From positions 87,945-151,944 of the forward strand of contig NW_017803923.1 in NCBI RefSeq assembly GCF_001625305.1: a stretch of DNA of 64,000 nt, in the 5' to 3' direction. This stretch comes from Branchiostoma belcheri. Lineage: Eukaryota; Chordata; Leptocardii; Amphioxiformes; Branchiostomatidae. Position 1 is the first letter of the stretch. Every line of letters starts with the position of its first letter. This document shows, piece after piece, positions 11,072-22,600 of this stretch. The notes under the pieces were generated by a model. That model worked only from the letters and a program-made list of their open reading frames with translations. It made no database searches and had not been told where the DNA came from. Position numbers and translations under genes: made by a program.

Positions 11072-11613
11072 GTCCTGTACCTTTTTCCATGTGAATGAAT
11101 AAAAAAAAAGTTCAAGGCACTGTGGTACGCCACACGCAGTCTAGAAATAATACCCACACTATAGTCTGACCATATCTGAGAACAATACATGGGAGAGCAG
11201 TAGCTATTAAAAAGGATCCGTTTCACCTCAACTGAACTGTAGTGGAACCTACGTAGGAGCGAGTTCGCCCTAGAATAAAAACTTTGGGTTGCCTGTTTCG
11301 CTGGCTAAAATACAACACAGACCTCCCCCCACCTATCCTTACACTTAGGAAGGCGTCTCTGTTGTTAAGAAGCAGTGTCTGTACCGTGCGCTGTTGATGT
11401 TGACGATGCCGATTCAAACAATTCTTGCACGGCTGGCCCAAAAAATAGCCGACAGGATGTTTTCAGTTAACCCAAAAAAGCGATGTAAGCCGTGATGTGA
11501 TTGGCCTACAGCTTCCCAGCAACCTTTGATCTTAGCTTTCCACTACCGAAAGCTATGCCTCTGATTGGCTAAAGCTTATCAGCCCGTTACAGTGGTTTGA
11601 AATGGGCAGTTTG

Positions 11614-11650
11614 CCAGGGGTGCTCCCTAATGGTAAGGAAGCACCCCTGG
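11614..11650. repeat. GC-rich hairpin CCAGGGGTGCTCC / GGAAGCACCCCTGG
   Basis: A 13-bp stem with one bulged base and a 10-nt loop, in otherwise ordinary intergenic DNA. Function unknown; possibly a remnant of an element terminus. Confidence 0.6.
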
Positions 11651-12944
11651 CGTTGGAGGTTGGACTGCAAGAGATAAAGAATTACAAAAACACAAAAGAA
11701 TAAGGCAAATAAAAAAAAACCTTTTGTAGAGCAATGCATTCCTCCTATACCCGTAATATGTAGTAAAGTTAAATGTTTGTGTGTGGGTTTGGCGAGGATA
11801 CCAGTAATATGATCCTGGTATATTGTTTAAGCCAATAGCAACGGTCCAAACGTACTAGATTACTAGTTTAATAACTTGTCTTTTCGTTAATATCCTTTGA
11901 TATAGAACAATAGAAACATGAAAAAAAAGTTTTTTTAAGCTGACCCGGTCTCAACAAAGAGCTAGATGAAGGCATCGCCTATCCGGGGTGACTTTAGTGT
12001 CTCGCGGGGCACTTTAGCGGGAGCCATATCTCAGCAATCCTTGATCCCTAACTTCAATGTTTAACAATGTTAGGGCCTCTTTAGTACAGAGCAAAAACCT
12101 GGTAAGTTTAAAGGTTCAGGATCGGACTTTTTCAATTTTAAACGGCGATAAATAAAAAAAAATCGACGTGCGTAAATTATCCCACCGTTCAGCCTATGAC
12201 TGGAACTATCAACATAGTTATTTAGTTGAATATATTTTTCTTTCGTTGGTTAAGAGCTGATACAAGATTTCCATGTGATGGTATTGACTTCATGTACTGC
12301 ACTACTCATATGTATATGAGAATATGAATGTGAATTTATTGTAGCCAATCTTTGATGCTGTCTTAATCAAAGACCGCAATCAGTCGGGCACGGCATGGCG
12401 TGTAAAGGTTTTATGAAAAGGTTGTAATGTACGAATCAAACACCGACGTGCAACCTACGTTCCAACGTGCGTTAATCGGGGCTATATAACCGGCTGAGGC
12501 TGGGTGAAAACTTGGCACGAAATTGAAGCAGGCATTTTATCAAAATCATTGGATTTGAATTATTGCCTTACTTCGCCAGATGACAAGAATTCTTTAACTG
12601 TTTTTTTTTTTCGCAAACTAATGTTATTTTAAAAGGGTGGCTTAAGAGTCAGATTCTATCCATGCTGCACTTGACTATGGTAAAAATTTTATCTATAAAA
12701 GGAAAAAAAAACATTACCATAAACGCAGTGACAGTACCAGTCCACTCTAACACAGTGCAATCCTACTTACTAAATCAGCTTGCCAAACATCAATAAGACA
12801 ATGTTACAATGGATGGGCCTAGCCTATCATTGTTATGACCAATCAGTGCCCGTCTATTGAAAACCCACAGGGATCTGTAGAGAAAAAAACAAGAGTTCCG
12901 AGATCTCATACCTCCATGAAATATGGGCTTGTTTTATCATACTT
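11651..12944. other. Intergenic, no gene seen
   Basis: AT-rich, with scattered poly-A and poly-T runs. No supported coding frame, RNA gene or clear repeat structure. Confidence 0.4.
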
Positions 12945-13566
12945 CATTTCAACATGTCCTCATTAATTATGCAAATGACCTCGAAATTAATATAATATAT
13001 GTATAGTGGTGCTAACCGTCAAGTAACTTACACATGTCACGAGGTATAAAATTCCCATCATTCACCAATAAGGAGTCACAGAATTTTTACATTAATTATG
13101 CAAGTTAGGTCATAATTTGCATAATTGGTATCTGTTGATGTTCTGCCTGGAGTTATTGGCTTTTAAAGGTTTCGCCAGAAAGTTCCCCGCAGATCTAGGA
13201 CAATGTGCTAGGGAGACCAAATTCACACCACTTATTTCTAAAAGGAAAAGCTATCTGTCACCTAAAAGTCAAGACCATAGCATGTTCAGGACAAAAGATA
13301 CAAAAACCGGAAGTTCTACTGCAGTACCGAGGTCATCCACCAGGAGGCCCATATTTGACCTTGACCTTTGTCTTCCCAAGACGTACCATCATACCACATA
13401 TAATGATAATCCATAAAGGCGTTATGAAGTTATGCTGACCACAAAGTTGCGAAAACACACACAGACACACACACACACAGACAGACACACACACACAGAC
13501 AGACACACACACATGCATACAGACAGACACGCCAAAAACAATACCTTCATTTTTCATGAAGGTAAA
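12945..13566 (+). repeat. Dispersed ATGCAAAT-type repeat, copy 1, with CA-rich 3' part
   Basis: Shows CATTAATTATGCAAATGACC, CCATCATTCACCAATAAGGA, and the stretch CATATTTGACCTTGACCTTT followed by an ACAC/GACA tract. It ends in an inverted pair (ACCTTCATTT..ATGAAGGTAAAAA). The same order of blocks recurs at 53735-54530 and 55020-55740. No coding capacity. It is probably a non-autonomous element whose ends carry the CCTTC..GAAGG hairpin. Confidence 0.65.
13445..13530. repeat. ACACAC / GACAGACA microsatellite
   Basis: Alternating ACACAC and GACAGACA blocks within the preceding dispersed repeat. Confidence 0.9.
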
Positions 13567-13619
13567 AACTCCCTTTGTTTTACACGGTATTTAGGAAAGT
13601 GCTGCTGTAAAGCTTAAGT

Positions 13620-14480
13620 CACATTTGAAACGGCGCCCGTTCGGCATGTCCACGGCGTAGACGCCGGCTGGCGTCATGACGCCGAGCGTTTGCCGACTGT
13701 CAGGGTCACAATTAAATGATCCTTTACGGCTCCCTGTCGGGGCAAGGCTGTACTCCGGCCGGCGCTGAGGCAGCTTCCAATTAATATTAGTAAACGTTTG
13801 GTCCCCTCGGCGGCCGGCTTCTGTTAAGCGACGGTCACAACCCACCGTGCGTGCTTTTTGTCCGTACGTTTTTTGGGAGGCTACGTGTGCTACGTTTTTT
13901 TCTGAAAACGTGCGGAAGGAGTGGCATCGACGCACGTCACTCGCACGGTTTTGCAAGGTGTAAGAGTGTGGTCTGCACGTTACGTCTGGCCGTGAGCGGT
14001 TGCGTGCATTGTACGTTGCGCAAGTGGTAAGTGAGTTGTACGTGCTTACAACGCACGATCTCTGTGCGATTGCAACTTTACCGTAAGGAGGCCGTACTCT
14101 CACGTGCTTCTTCCGCACGACACTACGAGGCACGCGCGTCGCTCGTACTCGCACGCACGGGTGGTGAATCCGCAGACCGCACGTAGAAAAAGTTTTACAT
14201 GCACTTAAAGTTTCTGCGTGCTCCCAAATCCGTAGGATTCCGTCCGGAGGTGGTACTCACCACGCACGGATGCCCTACGTTTGCCCACGTTTTTGCACGT
14301 AGACAGCACGCAGAAGCATGTACGGCGGGTTGTGACCGTCGCTTTAGAGAACCGTTCGGTGCCTGTTCAGTCTCCCATCTTGACCCGTGCGGCGTGTGGT
14401 AGGGTGCCGACCGGCTCTTGCAGTTCGGCCGGGCAGCTGTCAGGTCCCTGGCTGGGTCCAGAGGGGATACTGGCCCGTCC
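13620..14480. repeat. CpG-rich foldback-like element
   Basis: Composition changes abruptly to CpG-rich DNA full of CGCACG and ACGTACG-like words. An inverted pair AAGCGACGGTCACAACCC (13826-13843) and its near-perfect complement (GGGTTGTGACCGTCGCTTT, 14327-14345) brackets the core. A 187-codon minus-strand frame inside is Arg/Val/Thr-rich without any recognisable domain, as expected from low stop frequency in CpG-rich DNA. Likely a non-autonomous element with long inverted arms; its exact ends are not defined. Confidence 0.55.
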
Positions 14481-14497
14481 CTGGCGGGATCCCGACG

Positions 14498-14538
14498 GGC
14501 TCTCTCTCCCTCTCTCTCTCTCTATATATATATATATA

Positions 14539-14583
<45 letters not shown>
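14498..14583. repeat. (TC)n-(TA)n-(TC)n-(TA)n microsatellite
   Basis: Two CT tracts alternate with two TA tracts directly after the CpG-rich block. Confidence 0.95.
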
Positions 14584-14585
<2 letters not shown>

Positions 14586-14734
14586 CGCTGCACTGCCTGC
14601 CACTGTTCACTTGTTTTCTAATATACGACACGTCAAGTGAAGAGTACACTTACGTTGGCGATGCAGCGTTTAGTGCAACCTGCTAACAACATGCAAGCCC
14701 GTCTGAGGTTGAGATTGGCAATAGCTTTTTTGGT

Positions 14735-14835
14735 TGGTTTGTTTGTTTGTTTGTTTATTGCGATCTCCATTAAAATGGTTAATTCCATACTATTCTTCCT
14801 CGAGTCCAACATAAAATAAAATAACAAATAAATAA
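14735..14835 (-). mobile_element. CR1-like LINE 3' tail fragment
   Basis: The minus strand reads CGAGGAAGAATAGTATGGAA, then ATTTTAATGGAGATCGCAATAAA followed by a (CAAA)n tail at the plus-strand GTTTGTTTG tract. This resembles the last bases of CR1-type LINE ORF2 plus 3' tail. The coding part is absent or too decayed to follow. Confidence 0.5.
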
Positions 14836-15684
14836 CAAATAAGCATTACAAAATTATAATATTTCAGCAATGATTATAATAAATAGATCATACAAAAATT
14901 TGTTTAAATTATGACAAACCTGAAACAAAATCAGCATAGAGAAAAAAAAAGTGCATTGGAGGTCAGAGATCAATAATAGAAATCATATGTCAGAAATGAA
15001 AGTAATAATCGATGTACTTTCCAATCATTGGAAAATTGAAGTAACAAAACAGTAAACAAATAGTTGAACTGACATAAAAAATAACAAAATATAAATAACT
15101 CAAATGCAACAATCTATGTGCAACAGAATGCCATTCCTTAAATCAAGTGATTAAACAAAAGACAAAAGAAAAGAGCTCGCAGCTTCATACCTAAATCAAT
15201 CGATATTCCAACAACAAAATTCTGTTACCACCACAGAGAAAGGGGTGAGCCCTTGTCTATGTGTGTTTTCACCCAGTCATTTACTGTGATCTTAAACGTT
15301 GGCTGGTTTGCTATGATCAAAGGAGGTGGGAGGATGATCCGCTCCAGAAAATTCCGTCTTTCTAGCCACGTTGGACCGAGCCATCCAGTTTTTGTGTACA
15401 GAATCCTGTTACAAGTACTTTTGAGTGCCGTTTGCATATGGGAAAGAGACACAGAGGATTCAGGGGCAGCCAAACTGGCAGCAGCTCTGAGGAAAATACG
15501 AACACACCAACTCTGTTGTACATTTGTAAAATGATGAGCGATAAATAAATTAAGTTAACTCGCCCCCATTTTTTAGCATTTTTGGTGTGTAGGTAGCTGA
15601 GAGAGATGTACAAAATTAGATGTGATTTATGCAAATGAATACTTAATTTGCAAAATCAAGGACGAAATTCTGTATGGCAGTGTT
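14836..15684. other. AT-rich intergenic DNA, no gene assigned
   Basis: Includes an 82-codon minus-strand frame (15225-15473) without recognised domains. A protein origin cannot be supported. Confidence 0.35.
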
Positions 15685-15689
15685 TTATT

Positions 15690-15880
15690 TGATATTACTT
15701 TTATGAGTGTAATGTATTTAATTAATGGGAGATGAACGATCAACAGATACTAATTATGCAAATAACGACCCAATTTGCATGACCAATGTGAAATTCTGTG
15801 ATTCCTTATTGGTGAATGATGTGGATTGGAAACCTTGTAACATGTGTAAGTTACTTAAAGGTTAACATCACTATGCATAT
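15690..15880 (-). repeat. Dispersed ATGCAAAT-type repeat, inverted partial copy
   Basis: The reverse complement matches the start of the copy at 12985-13150: GGTTAACATCACTATGCATA, CTTATTGGTGAATGATG and TAATTATGCAAATAACG all have counterparts in inverted order. The two copies face each other across the CpG-rich block. Confidence 0.65.
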
Positions 15881-17929
15881 ATCATGTTGATGTATAGGCT
15901 ATTTGCGTAATGGTCTGTTCCAGACCGAACGCATCGAATCCACTGTTCTATTTCGAACACCTCCGTCAAACTCATCGCGGGAAATCTAAAAGCAGCCGAG
16001 TTGATGTCTGCTTGATAAAGACTCCTTGTTTTACATGTGAAACTGAATTTGTCACATTGCATGCACTTTCAAGTTGCTTAAGGACGTTCTGTTATTCTTC
16101 CAGGTGTTTATAATCTATCATTATTGTTTATGTCTGTGTTTGCGTGCTTATTTTTCTACTTGTACCACAAATCCCTTTATAAGTTGCGCCCTCCCTCGTG
16201 AGTCCCCGTGAGTTTTTACTTCCCATTTCGTTTTTTTCCCGAGCTTGTATGCAGCTATGATGTATGCAGCAAATGCCGTGGAAAACCTGTTACAGATAAA
16301 CGTACTCTGTTTCACACATGTATCGGCTGTTAGTCATCAACCGGGCACTTTTGTCCACCTACCGTGTGATGTTATGCGGCCATTCCCGCGTATGTATTGA
16401 CCAAAATATTTTGCTCTCAATGAAACTACCTCTGTTCCCTCCTAAAATAATTCTACTCTGCGGATGTACCGTTCAACAAATACAGATTAACCAATTTTTT
16501 GTTGTTTCCTGGGAGAGTTTTTCGCTGCCGAAAAATCGACCGTAAAGATGGGCTGCAAATCGGACATTCTGGCGGGGGTAGACGGTACGGCCCTTCCCGC
16601 GCTCATTTTGACGGAGGTGTTCGAGTTGCTAGGGCGTTGCTAAGGGGGGGCGTGGCTTATGGAACGGTCCATTATGACATGTTGAAATTACTTATTTCGT
16701 GCGCTGGTCTTTATGCAATAGCGTCTTCTGTATGTGTATAATTCAAAATACTTGGTCTTTGATTGACTGCTGGTAAACTATTGTTACTTGTGTCACGGCT
16801 TTAATGCAACGTCTACCTTTCTCCGTTAGGGGTCGCTTATGTACATCTTCTATGCCTTATTCAAAAGCCTACTCGGAAATCACATGACCACACTTTGTAT
16901 CGTGTTGTTGCCGTCATGTATGCATCACTTTCAAAGTGTTTGCAAAGCTTTAACTGGCTTACATCTTAAATTTAATGGTGCGCTAACCTGCGAGCGGGAA
17001 TATATAGGTATGTTTAATATTGATACATGTTTTCTAATATTTCTGATATTTGACTTTAGATTCAAGGTTTGAAAGATGTGGGTCATCGTTTGCTATATTA
17101 ACTATTGATCAATCTACGACATTCTGCAACAAGAAACATCTACGAATATCAGATTTCATCAGATTGCTTCACCAAATTTCTATTCTTTTTTAAATACAAC
17201 GTCCATATAAATGTCTATAGTCATCACATTAAATCTATAAACTGTCGCATTCAGAGGATTTAACGGCCACCTGGCCCCAGGAATATTTTTTTTTTTCATT
17301 AAATGGTTCGACATCTATAAAAGTGCACTAAGTTAGGTATTATAATACAGATGTTTGAAGTGTTATGTTGCCCATCAAAATTATCAAACGTCGCAAGATG
17401 CGTTACATGAAAATACGGTTTAAGAACATAGCATATAATGTGGACCTCACAAGCCAATCAACAGTAGGGGCTTGTAATTCTTTAGCATACCATAAATACA
17501 TGACTAAAATATTCCTGAAGTTACTTCTTCTAAATCCTGTCCTTTTTAAAGTGAGACTGAAATGACATTTAGCAAAATGTAGTTCGGGTTAGTACCCTTA
17601 AAAGATATATTCCTGATCTGTCATATAAGCCTGATTTTTTTTAAGTTACGTGAAGTGGATAAGCGGCTTAGGGGACTGATAACCAGTTCAAGAAGTCACA
17701 GGCTCGATTACATGCACTCCTGGCTAAAGTGGTACCAGAAATTACCAAATATTAAGCTGAAAATATTGTGTCTTTGACATGTAATATGTCTTTAGAATGT
17801 TATTCAATATTTTGAATAGGATGATTTGAATAATAAATTCTGGGAGTTTTTATTGCTTTTAAAAGACCTACAATGCACATTTATAGTTGCGCCAATGTTC
17901 CAATTTCAAAATATCATATCAAATAAATT
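15881..17929. other. Intergenic, no gene seen
   Basis: Several short frames, none with a domain or splice-consistent structure. A GC-rich patch near 16550-16660 contains GGGGGGGCGTGGCTTATGG but has no associated exon. Confidence 0.35.
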
Positions 17930-18296
17930 TATAAAAGTACCGGATGTATAGAGTTTTCTAATGAATTATAGTAATTAGGTCTTTATTTGCATAACTTCTA
18001 TTTAATGATGTCATACCAAAATAGTGAAAATACATTGTGCTGTTCCTTTCTAGACTTATCTGTTTTTAAAGATGTAATTAGAAATCCCCTTTAAGTCTCA
18101 GAACAAGCTGTCATGGAGACCAAACACAAAGTTGTTTCTGACAGGAAAATGTATCTGTCACCAAAATATCATGTCCAGAAAAAAAAAGAAAGTTCTGCAA
18201 GGTAGGCCATTAGGGGGCCCAGATTTGACCTTAGCCTTTTTCTTCCTAAGATATAAGGATTTTACTAATGGAAAGGAGCAAGAGAGAATGACTAAG
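17930..18296 (+). repeat. Dispersed repeat fragment that hosts a DNA transposon insertion
   Basis: Contains GTCTTTATTTGCATAACTTC, GGCCATTAGGGGGCCCAGAT and TTGACCTTAGCCTTTTTCTT, the same blocks as the ATGCAAAT-type repeats elsewhere. It stops at 18296, where a CACGG-family transposon begins. Confidence 0.55.
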
Positions 18297-19265
18297 CACG
18301 GCGGTCAATTTCTACGGTAAAGTTTCCAATTCTACGGAAGGGTATCAGGTTACCGGGGTTCCACGTGCGGCTTCCGTGCAGCCAGTCTCAACAGTAAACA
18401 TTTTGTTAAGCAATAATCAACAGTTTCTCGGGGACTCCCTTGTCCAAATGTGATAAAATCCGCACTGCATATACCTCAAATTCTGTTGTTTTTATTACAT
18501 GGATTAAATGTGTGTGAAGTCACTCTCAACGCGTCGAATGCCTATTCTAGAACAATCGACGTCAATAACCAAACAACTGATTTAAATCGACCCCCAAATA
18601 TCCCAGAAAATCCCACATTTTTGCATTTTAGAGACCTGTATAACAAAATTAAGATTTGAGTCGGACAGTTTTCTCTATTTCAAAGTGAAAGTCTTGCTTA
18701 GGCTGAAAAAAATCGCCAAAAATGCACTTTTTCAACTTCCAAGACCGATAATTCCAGAATGCCGCCATCTTTAACAAATCCGTCCGACACAGATCAAGAT
18801 TTTTGTCTTGCCTACAATTTAAAGTGTTTCCGAGGTAAATTGAATTTTTTTTTTTTTGCGGTTTAAATACCATGTTTGCACGCATGTCAGGTCGTGTGAG
18901 TAAGTGCAGGGGGTAACTTATATCCCCGTAAACAACAATAACGATCCTCAAGGTCACACACGATAACGGCAGTAGCTTCGTTACATGTTACATATCCACT
19001 ATAAAACAGGGAATAGGTATACTGTCCCGAGATTGGTTTATATTTGTGAAAAGGTAAATATTTTACCGTTGGGCGGTACCCGTGAAAAAACGGGCTTAAA
19101 ACCGCGGGTTTACTGTACATGACCGTGGGTGACCCCGGATCGAACGAACGTTCATATCGTCATATCGAACATGATTCGGTTCGAATGACGTCATATTGAA
19201 CATGATTCGGTTCGATTAAAAGGGCCCAAATTTTGACCCATTTGGGCCCAAATTTGACCATCGTG
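18297..19265. mobile_element. Non-autonomous TIR DNA transposon, CACGG family copy 2 (969 bp)
   Basis: The left end CACGGCGGTCAATTTCTACG and the right end TTTGACCATCGTG are inverted relative to copy 1, whose ends are CACGGTGGTCAAAT and GACCGCCGTG. Internal GTAACGAAGCTACTGCCGT (minus strand) matches GTAGCGAAGCTACTGTCGT of copy 1. It is flanked by AAG on both sides (18294-18296, 19266-19268), again a 3-bp duplication. No transposase frame. It lies immediately upstream of the sulfotransferase gene. Confidence 0.8.
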
Positions 19266-19535
19266 AAGATGCTGGGAACGTAAGAAATCCATCTGTTTTA
19301 CAAAACACCATAGTTTGCCATAGAATTATATTTTTGTTTCAATCGTACTTTTATTTCATTAAAATATCAACTTGGCTGCTTTTCATTGAGGTTGTAAAGA
19401 TTCAGGTAACATCTATCAGGAAGTTTTTTATTTGGTTTATTTAGCTTATTCCAGTCATTTTATTTAGGACAAAGTGAGATCTTTTCTTTATATCTCATCT
19501 TGTAAATCATTTTTCTACAGTCACCTTAACAAGCA

Positions 19536-19680
19536 ATGAAGCTGTACAGCGGTGTCCAAGTACTATTGGCAGCTGGTTTTCTTCTTGTTGTTTTATACCT
19601 TGGATTTGAAAAAAAGTTTGAAAAATCAATGGTAATTAAGCCAAATCAGATGTCGACGGGGCTTAGTTTTGACATTAAAG
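19536..19680 (+). CDS. Sulfotransferase coding exon 1 (membrane anchor)
   Basis: Encodes MKLYSGVQVLLAAGFLLVV and the start of the lumenal stem. The donor AAAG|GTGAGT leaves one base (phase 1). The non-coding part of this exon probably begins at 19521. Confidence 0.85.
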
Positions 19681-22600
19681 GTGAGTGCCACTGCCTAAGT
19701 AATTCATATGTGTTTGTTTCTACAATATTAATATCATCATGAAAGTTCATCTGTGTTGTTAGTTACATGTAAAAAGTTAAGACTTTTGGTCCAACACAAA
19801 AAATTCTCTCACCTAGAGCTTTCGACCAGTCATTCTGGTTTTCCTCAGTAGACTGACCCTGTGAGGCTTGTCACGTGGCTTCTTTGAAGTGTGACGTCAA
19901 CACTGGGGCCGACATCGTCTACCAGATACCTTTGACCCAGTGTTGACGTCACACTTCAAAGAATCCACGTGACGAGCTTCACTTGGTCAGTCTACTGAGG
20001 AAGACCAGAGTGACTGGTCGAAAGCTCTAGGTGTGAGAGTTTTTTTTTGTGTTGGACCAAAAGTCTTAACTTTAAACAAATATTAATACCATTTAAAAAG
20101 AAAAGTTTAGAGGTATTTGCATGGTTGAAATAAACGGGCTTGAAATGTTAACTGTATCTAGGAAACCTAATTCACAATTATTTGGAAAAAAAATGGACTA
20201 AGATTGGGTCGCTTGATTTTATTCAATTTAGGTAATGTTAATTTGATTATACGGATGACATCGTGTGTTTCCAATAAAAAAATAATAATAATAAATTGAC
20301 TAAAGTGTTAACCGTACAAAATAAGCAACTAGATGTCGTATGTTACAAAAGAAAAGGATTGGAAAACGATAGTAATGTCACAGAGTGCCTAAATCAAGTC
20401 ATTTAAAGAAGAAATTGAAAAAAAAGAAGACTACTAATATTCGCCATACCATGATCTGTGTGTTTAGTCATTGGCCAACCTTTATAACAGTACAACAACC
20501 ACCTGGCAGATGGAACTCGTTAGCCAAGGCAGGCAGTCCACCTAGGGAAAGGATACCCTGACTTCAAATCACCAACTACCACTCTTACATTTTAATTCAA
20601 CACCCCGCTAAATGGCTGCAGTTCAGTTGTGGCCAGGACGTTATGTTCACATCCCTCCTGGCGTAACGCGGCTGAACCGAGAGGGAGAACGTGAAGCTTG
20701 GGCAACCCACGCTCTCTATCGAACCTCCTTTCTTCTAATCCCTTAACCACTTGCCCAGGACTTAATAGCTCTACCTTTTTCTTTCTTGTAAAAGACCTGC
20801 GGCGATGGGCGAGTGGTGACGGCGGCAGGTGTAAGATGGCGCTGGAAGCCGCTAGCCACGGACCCACACACAGGCGGTCAGAACTGGATGGTCGCTCTCT
20901 GCTCACATGAGGCAAGGGCAGGGTTCGGCAGCCATTCTGATGTCGGAACAGCCGTCTTAATGGTCAGAGAAATCAATAATCACCTCATGGTGATGAGACT
21001 CCCCCTGAAAGGGAAGATGCAGTTGACGCTCATCAGTGCGTATGCCCCGACCATGAGCTTTGCACAAGAGCAGAAAGAGCTATTCTATGAGAATCTTGCA
21101 CACCTGCTGCTCACTGTACCCAGGCATGACAAGGTGCTACTAATGGGAGACTTCAATGCTCGTGTGGGCAGTGACTCCCAGTCTTGTTCAGGTGTCTTCG
21201 GACCCCATTGTATAATAAGGGGAAACATAAATGGTCAGATGCTCCAAACACTCTGTTCTGAGCATGACCTTCTAATCACGAACACCCTGTACCAGTTATC
21301 TGACATCTACAAGGTCACCTGGATGCACCCTCGCTCAAAGCGTTGGCACCAAATTGATTTCATCATAACAAGGCGGCAAGACATTGGAGATGTGAGCATT
21401 ACAAGGGCAATGAGAGGAGCTGACTGTTGGACTGATCACACTTTGTTGAGATCAAAGCTCTCCTTCTCAACCGCAAATGCATGTCTCCAAACTCTCACAT
21501 CCTGATACTGGGAAACTGCTAGCAACAAAACTCCGTGAGCAGATAAAGAAACTACCCACTGAAAGCAACCCAGAGAAAGCGTGGAAAAACTTTCGCAAAG
21601 TAATATACGGCACATCCAAACGCACACTAGGGCACATCAAGCGCAAACACCAGGACTGGTTTGATAACAACAATGAAGAAATTACCAGCCTCCTCTGGCA
21701 GAAGCAAGAAGCCCTCACGAGCTGGCTGAATGACAAGAACTCTACCGCAAAACATAAGCACCTTAGGAGTAAAGTCCAGACTTGCGTGACCCTCGAAGTT
21801 CGTCAGCATCATCAGGTCTTTTCACGATGGCATGCGTTGTAGGAAATGATACAGATACGAAAGAAAGATGTACCCCGAGGATACTTATAAAATGTAAACA
21901 CGCAATGTCCTTTTGTTTTGTCATGTTAACAAGTTCTCTTTTCTTTTCTATTTATAGACAAAAGACAATCTGTTGAAATAACACAATTCGAAAGAAAGGC
22001 GTTACTAAGGAAATATTGCAGAGAGCATTTTGACAAAAAGACGGTAAGTAAAATGGTAAGTAAACGATGCAAAAAGCTCGAGTTTGCATTTTTACTGCGG
22101 TTTCCAGATTTTTAAATAACAGATGTAATATTTTGTACTATTTTTCTTTTGTCCCAATACCACCAATTTAGTATTCGAAAAAAGAAGGCTACATAAAAAG
22201 CTCATACACTTTCGATGAAGTATCAAGTTTGAATTGTTGTCAGTAGTATTCACTTTTCCAGGAAAATAATAAAATGTAACAATTCTATGTAATAATTGTA
22301 ATATAGTATCAAAATAATATGTAAAATCGATGTCAAAATCAAGCCATTATATAGGTATAGTTTTTATCTAACAAGGGAAGTAAACTATGTTTCAGTATTT
22401 TTTTTTTAAATTTTGAGTGTTTGTAATGTCTTTGTTGACCTATGGTATGCCCGGGTCGCTTGCTTTGTGTTTTTGTTACTTAATAAGGACGCCCTTAGAT
22501 AACGGGAAGAGCTATTCTCGGTCTCTGTCCAAAACTTGCGGGATGGGTGGTTATAAAAGCTTCATTTATATCATTTATTGGCCTGTCTGAAAAGGATATG

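Noticed and set aside
13591..14154. 187-codon minus-strand open frame in the CpG-rich block
   Set aside because: Arg/Thr/Val-rich composition, no domain, lies across inverted repeats; explained by low stop-codon frequency in CpG-rich DNA.
14498..14583. Short frames through the TC/TA tract
   Set aside because: Pure microsatellite translation.
15225..15473. 82-codon minus-strand frame
   Set aside because: No recognisable domain, no splice sites in consistent phase, AT-rich surroundings.
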